Origin: Rugalucina vietnamica | Lineage: Eukaryota; Mollusca; Bivalvia; Lucinida; Lucinidae | Direction: 5' to 3' | DNA length: 64,000 nucleotides | Assembly (NCBI GenBank): GCA_964017185.1 | Contig: OZ024869.1 | Location: 62,882,931 to 62,946,930, forward strand | In this document: one piece after another, positions 59,269 through 64,000 of the stretch | Numbering within the stretch: position 1 is the first letter of the stretch | Layout of the letters: every line of letters starts with the position of its first letter | Notes under the pieces: model-generated | The model's input: the letters and a program-made list of their open reading frames with translations, nothing else | Databases searched by the model: none | What the model was told of the DNA's origin: nothing | Position numbers and translations under genes: made by a program

Positions 59269-61045
59269 TTAGCTCACCTGAGCCGAAGGCTCACAAGGTG
59301 AGCTTATAGTATAGTGGTCGAGCCGGCGTCCGTGCGTGCGTCCGTCCGTCCGTGCGTCTGTCCACATTTTCAAACTTGAATATCTCTAAGACAACAAGGC
59401 CAATCGTGACCAAATTTTATCTAAAGCATCATTGAGGAGGGGGAAAGGTTGTGTTAGGTTTTGGGCTAGGTCGGATAGGAACTCTGGTTTCCATGGCAAC
59501 GGATAGCTCCAATAGACTTACAATGGGAAAAACATATAAAAATCTTCTTCTCTGAAACCACAAGGCCAAGAGCTTTCATATTTTGCTGTAGCAATGTCTA
59601 GTGGTCCTCTTCATAAATCCTGCCTACCGTGCTCTTGGGGTCCATACGGGCCCCGCCCCGGGGGTGTCATGGGAAAAACATAAAAAATCTTCTTCTCCAA
59701 AACCACAAGGCCCAAAGCTTTCATATTTTGTTTGTAGCAATGTTTACTATAAATCCTGCTAATCATGCCCCTGGGGTCAAAAATGGCCCCGCCCCGGTGG
59801 TCATTAGCTCCCATAGACTTACATGTACAATGGGGAAAAAACATAAAAAAAAATCTTCTTCTTGGAAACCACAAGGCCCAGAGCTTTCATATTTTGTCAG
59901 TAGCAATGTATAATGGTCCTCTTTATAAATCATGCCAACCGTGCCCCTGGGGTCCATACGGGCCCCGCCCCGGGGGCGTCATGGGAAAAACTTTTAAAAA
60001 ATTTCTCCGAAACCACAAGACCCAAAGCTTTCATATTTTGTGTGTAGCAATGTATAGTGGTCCTTTTTATAAATCCTGCCAGCATTGCCCCTGGGGTCCA
60101 TACGGGCCCCGCCCCAGGGGGGGTCATGGGTAAAACATAAAAAATCTTTTTCTCCGAAACTACAAGGCCCAGAGCTTTCATATTTTGTTTGTAGCAATGT
60201 ATAGTGGTCCTCTTTGTAAATCCTGCCAACCGTGCCCCTGGGGTCCATACGGGGCCCGACCCAGGGGCGTCATGGGAAAAACTTTAAAAAATCTTCTTCT
60301 TCGAAACCACAAGGCCCAAAGCTTTCATATTTTGTGTGTAGCAATGTATAGTGGTCCTCTTTATAAATCCTGCCAGCCGTGCCCCTGGGTTCCATACGGG
60401 CCCCGCCCCGGGAGGGTCATGGATAAAACATAAAAAAAATCTTCTCCTCCGAAACCACATGGCCCAGAGCTTTCATATTTTGTTTGTAGCAATGTATAGT
60501 GGTCCTCTTTATGAATCCTGTCAACCATGTCCCTGGGGTCCATACGGGCCCCGCCCCGGGGGCGTCATGGGAAAAACTTTGAAAAAATCCTCTTCTCCGA
60601 AACCACAAGGCCCAAAGCTTTCATATTTTGTGTGTAGCAATGTAAAGTGGTCATCTTTATAAATCCTGCTACAAATCCTGCCAACCATGCCCCTGGGGTC
60701 CATGCAGGCCCCACCCCGAGGGCGTCATTGGAAAAACATAAAAAAAATCTTCTTCTCTGAAACCATATGGCCCAGAGCTTTCATATGTTGTGTGGACCAA
60801 TGTATAATACTCTCCTTTATAAATTCTGCCAACGGTGCCCCTGGGGTCCATACAGGCCATGCCCCAGGCATGTCATTATCTACCATAGACTTATAATGGA
60901 AATATATGAAAAAAATCTTCTCTGCAACAGCATGACACAAAGCTTGTATATTTGATATACAACATTGTCATGTGGAGCTCTACATAAATCCTGCCAATCT
61001 TGCCCCTGGGGTCAAATATGGCCCCACCCCGGGGGTCATTATAGG
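59269..61045 (-). mobile_element. Family-A element A7, core II (5' end lost)
   Basis: On the complement it ends with the hairpin GCTCACCTTGTGAGCC / GGCTCAGGTGAGCT and CTAA. The interior is about ten units of ~148 bp carrying GGGGTCCATACGGGCCCCGC, related to but distinct from the A1 core. The CCAGAGG 5' terminus is absent. Confidence 0.75.
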
Positions 61046-61253
61046 TAGATGATTTTTTCAAGTGAAGCAAAATGGCAGAAAAGAGGATACACAATCCAGA
61101 CAAGAGCTCTTCTGCTGATGTAAGTAGGGTTTCAAGATCACGTGACCAAGATGGCCACCATACCCATATATGGTAAAAACCCAATTGCTTTGGTCCAGTG
61201 ACTGTACTTGTTGACTCACAGGTTGAGCGATCGTTGCCCTTGGGCTACTTGTG

Positions 61254-61289
61254 TTTTTTTTTTGTTTTTTTTTTTTTTTTTTTTTTTTT
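61254..61289. repeat. Poly-T tract
   Basis: About 35 bp of T with one G interruption. Confidence 0.9.
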
Positions 61290-61440
61290 GCTATGTGTAT
61301 TGAATGACAGAAAATGGAGGATTTTAGATGCCACTACCGCCAATAATAATTAAGTATCGGTTTTCACAAAAAAGGTTTGCAAAATATACAGACATAATGC
61401 TCGATCTAGTTCTATTTTTTGTTTTCGTTTTTCTTTTCTT

Positions 61441-62725
61441 TTTGGCTCACCTGAGCCATTTGGCTCACAATGTGAGCTTATAGTATACCCATGCTCCGTC
61501 GTCCTTCGTCGTCGTTCACACTTTTCAAAGATCTTCTCCTCTGAAACCCCTGGGCCAATCAAAGCCAAACTTTATATGGAGTATCCTTAGGAAGGGGAAC
61601 CAAAGTTTGTATAAATGGTCCAGGCCACATGACCAAGATAGCAGCCATGCTCATATATGGTAAAAACCTTTAAAATCTTCTTCTCCGGAACCGGTGGACC
61701 GACTTCAATGAAACTTGGTATGTAGCATCGAGGACTCTGGCCCACCATAATTTGTATGAACCATGATCTTGGGTTGACCTTGACCTATTTTACGGCAAGA
61801 TCAACTTTGGTCACATAGGCTTTTCAAAGGACAAAAGTGAAAACATTGGATTTTTCAGGAAGTTTTTTGGCCTGTGACCTGAAAGTTGGTAGATACATAT
61901 AATTTATTGATTAAATGAAGTCATAGGAGTATTCAAGGTCAAAATCATCACTTGACCTTGGCCTAAGGTCATTTACATAATAAATTTAAAACTTAATTTT
62001 CTCAGGAACCACACAACCAATCAAAGCCAAATTTTATATGTGGTATCCTTATGAGGGGGGAATCAAAGTTTATATAAATGGTCTAGGTTGCATGGCCAAG
62101 ATGGATGCCATGCCCATATATGGTAAAACCTTAAAAAAATCTTCTTCTCTGGAACTGCTGGACGATTTCAATAAAACTTGGTATGTAGCATCAAAGACTC
62201 TGACCCATTATAGTTTGTATAAATCATGACCTTGGGTTGACCTTGACCTATTTTATGGCAAAGTCAACATTGGTCACATATGCTTCTCAATGGAAAACAT
62301 TGGATTTTTCACATCTTTTGTGGCATGTGACCTAAAAGTTGGTACATACATACAACTTATTGAGTTAATGAAGTCCTACGAGTATTCAAGGTCAATGTCA
62401 TCTCTTGACATTGACCAAAGGTCATTTACATATTATATTTAAAACTCAATTTTCTCAGAAACCACTGCACCAATCAAAGCCAAATTTTATATGTGCTATC
62501 CTTAGGAAGGGGAACCAAAGTTTGTATAAATGGTCCAGGTCACATTACCAAGATGGCCGCCATGCCCATATATGTGGTAAAATCCTTTAAAAATAAATTT
62601 CTCTGGAATAGGTGGACCGATTTCAATGAAACTTGGTATGTAGCATTGGAAGCTCTGGCCCTTCATAGTTTATATAAATCATGACCTTGGGTTGACATTG
62701 ACCTATTAAACAGTTAATTTAAACA
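61441..62725 (-). mobile_element. Family-A element A8, core I (5' end lost)
   Basis: The hairpin GGCTCACCTGAGCC / GGCTCACAATGTGAGC is at one end. Inside are three ~450-bp units with CCCATATATGGTAAAA and GGTTGACCTTGACCTATTTT. Its orientation is opposite to A2, A4 and A5. Confidence 0.72.
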
Positions 62726-63004
62726 GAAATGGCAAATATTGCCAGAAAGATTTGAAAGTTGGTAGATACAGGCAGTTTTTAGTGTTAATAATTATGTCAG
62801 TGTAGAAGGCCATTCTTAAAAATGAAACGCCACGTGGAAACATCTTTGTCGGTGCGCTGACAAGAACACAGTGGGTTGATTAGACCTAGCCGTGAGATCA
62901 CGGTAGCAGCGCAGATCACGGTAGCAGCGCCCTGTGATCAATATAATATTTATTACAGGCTGCTCAGCTCTTTGTACTGCGCGTTGTACGGCCCCTTAAA
63001 ACGC

Positions 63005-63048
<44 letters not shown>

Positions 63049-63055
63049 TAATAAA
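63005..63055. repeat. (AAT)n microsatellite
   Basis: About 50 bp of AAT trinucleotide with one interruption. It generates an artefactual poly-Asn / poly-Ile frame. Confidence 0.95.
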
Positions 63056-63931
63056 AGGTTCGGCAGACATAAACGAAAGTTGCTCTGCAAACACTGTGGT
63101 CAGCCGTGCGGTTGTATGGAGATTGTACAGCGCAATGTTAAGGCCGCACAAGAACAATGATCTGCACTGCGCGCACCATGAGCACAAAAAAAGTTAGGTT
63201 GATTGATTCTTTTATTTCCTCCTTTGAAAATTCACTCCTCTTAAAGAGTTTAGATCTAATTAACAATAGAAAAAAAAAACGATATTGCGGTGATTCGTAA
63301 GTCAAAACAAGGTTATGTCGTGTTCTATGTGAGGTTTTTAATTATAAATCTTCTGTGCTCATCACGATCATGGCTTGTACTATGCCTGTATATTTTTCTG
63401 TTTTGGTTCAAACTGTACGCACTGTCTATTTCCTGTGCTTTATGTGTACAAATGTTGAAACTTTATGCTAAATACCGTGTATTGCTCAAGAAACAGTTGT
63501 GACTTACTCAAGAAACAGTTATGACTGACTCAAGAAATGTTTGTAGCTTTCTCATGGCTCACTCCTGAAATAGTTGTGTCCACTAGCTGACTTGGTACAT
63601 GGGATTCTCGGTGTATTACAGACTCTATTGTTACAGAAGTTTCAATCTTTTTATACCAAGAAGTTCTTTAGGTATCCTTTTATACATATAGCATGCCCAA
63701 ATTCTGGTGCAAAAGGACACTTTTACTGGATTGGCAATTAAACTAGGAAAACACCTAATTTTGTTAGAAAAATGAGAATGAGTATCTTTAATTAGCTTTC
63801 CCAAACATAAAAAGTACATATTCATTCACCCATATGTCTCGCCAAGGCATATGAAACTATTTCAGTTTAGATTTCACCTTAATCACTTCAAAGCATGGCT
63901 TTAAACAAAGCAGGTACAACTTCATCCAGGT
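63056..63931. other. Interior of large TIR element, nothing coding recognised
   Basis: Short frames only. CAAGAAACAGTT repeats lie near 63488-63530. Confidence 0.35.
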
Positions 63932-64000
63932 AATTCGCGAATAAGTTGTGTCCTTCGTGAAATTGTTGTGACCGAAATTCACAAAATGTTGAAATCCTTA

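Larger units (their letters stand above)
58437..64000. mobile_element. Probable large TIR element, ~5.6 kb, right end at window edge
   Basis: Left arm 58437-58504 and right arm 63932-64000 are inverted copies with about two mismatches, e.g. CGGTCACAACAATTTCACGA and its complement. Further inward, CAAGAAACAGTT-type boxes are also inverted (about 58865-58915 against 63488-63530). No transposase is seen. The interior holds A7 and A8. The arms may extend beyond the window. Confidence 0.65.

Noticed and set aside
59611-60896. Multiple ~60-120-codon frames on both strands
   Set aside because: All repeat with the ~148-bp unit of A7 and are shadows of the tandem core.
62876-63187. Poly-Asn and poly-Ile frames
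   Set aside because: Artefact of the (AAT)n microsatellite.

Overview
The window is eukaryotic nuclear DNA from a repeat-rich, AT-rich, intron-rich animal genome. A bivalve mollusc is the best guess. It holds many pearl-like (Helitron/Helentron-type) non-autonomous elements with internal tandem repeats of about 150-165 bp, a type described from bivalves. The two protein genes are also metazoan families. The species cannot be told from the sequence.

Two split genes converge tail to tail. On the + strand, thirteen phase-consistent exons between 4997 and 33950 encode the C-terminal ~487 residues of a CNBD2-like protein. It has two cyclic-nucleotide-binding (CNB) folds: the first keeps a canonical phosphate-binding cassette, and the second is degenerate and split by a ~225-residue basic/Ser-rich insert. 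The 5' exons lie upstream of the window. On the - strand, five exons from 45004 down to 34370 encode all but the extreme N-terminus of LAMTOR1 (p18), the lysosomal anchor of the Ragulator complex. Its first exon (the Met-Gly-Cys-Cys lipidation site) was not found. The two stop codons are about 420 bp apart. Splice sites fit the GT-AG rule and reading phases agree at every junction. No tRNA, rRNA, CRISPR or bacterial-type operon is present.

Most of the rest is mobile DNA. Region by region: 1-9 kb, intron with short foldback MITEs, (AT)n/(GT)n/(AC)n repeats and a decayed Tc1/mariner element with ~650-bp inverted arms. 9.0-11.2 kb, a 44-bp satellite. 14-17.9 kb, foldbacks and a pearl-like element. 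20.8-30.8 kb, decayed dispersed repeats, a tandem array interrupted by a SINE, another pearl-like element and TIR elements. 31.5-36 kb, TIR elements and the convergent gene ends. 37.5-50.2 kb, the LAMTOR1 introns and 5' flank, packed with nested pearl-like elements of four sequence families (A-D) and MITEs. 51.3-51.8 kb, a miniature LTR retrotransposon (TRIM) with a tRNA-Leu primer site. 51.9-58 kb, nested MITEs, SINE-in-SINE and a PIF/Harbinger-like relic. 58.4-64 kb, a probable large TIR element that hosts two more family-A copies.

The most unusual signal is that four sequence-unrelated element families (A-D) share one terminal grammar: a small 5' hairpin, then a subterminal arm, tandem-repeat core, and a 3' hairpin built from the same arm. 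Two empty-site comparisons inside the window support insertion between A and T without target-site duplication.
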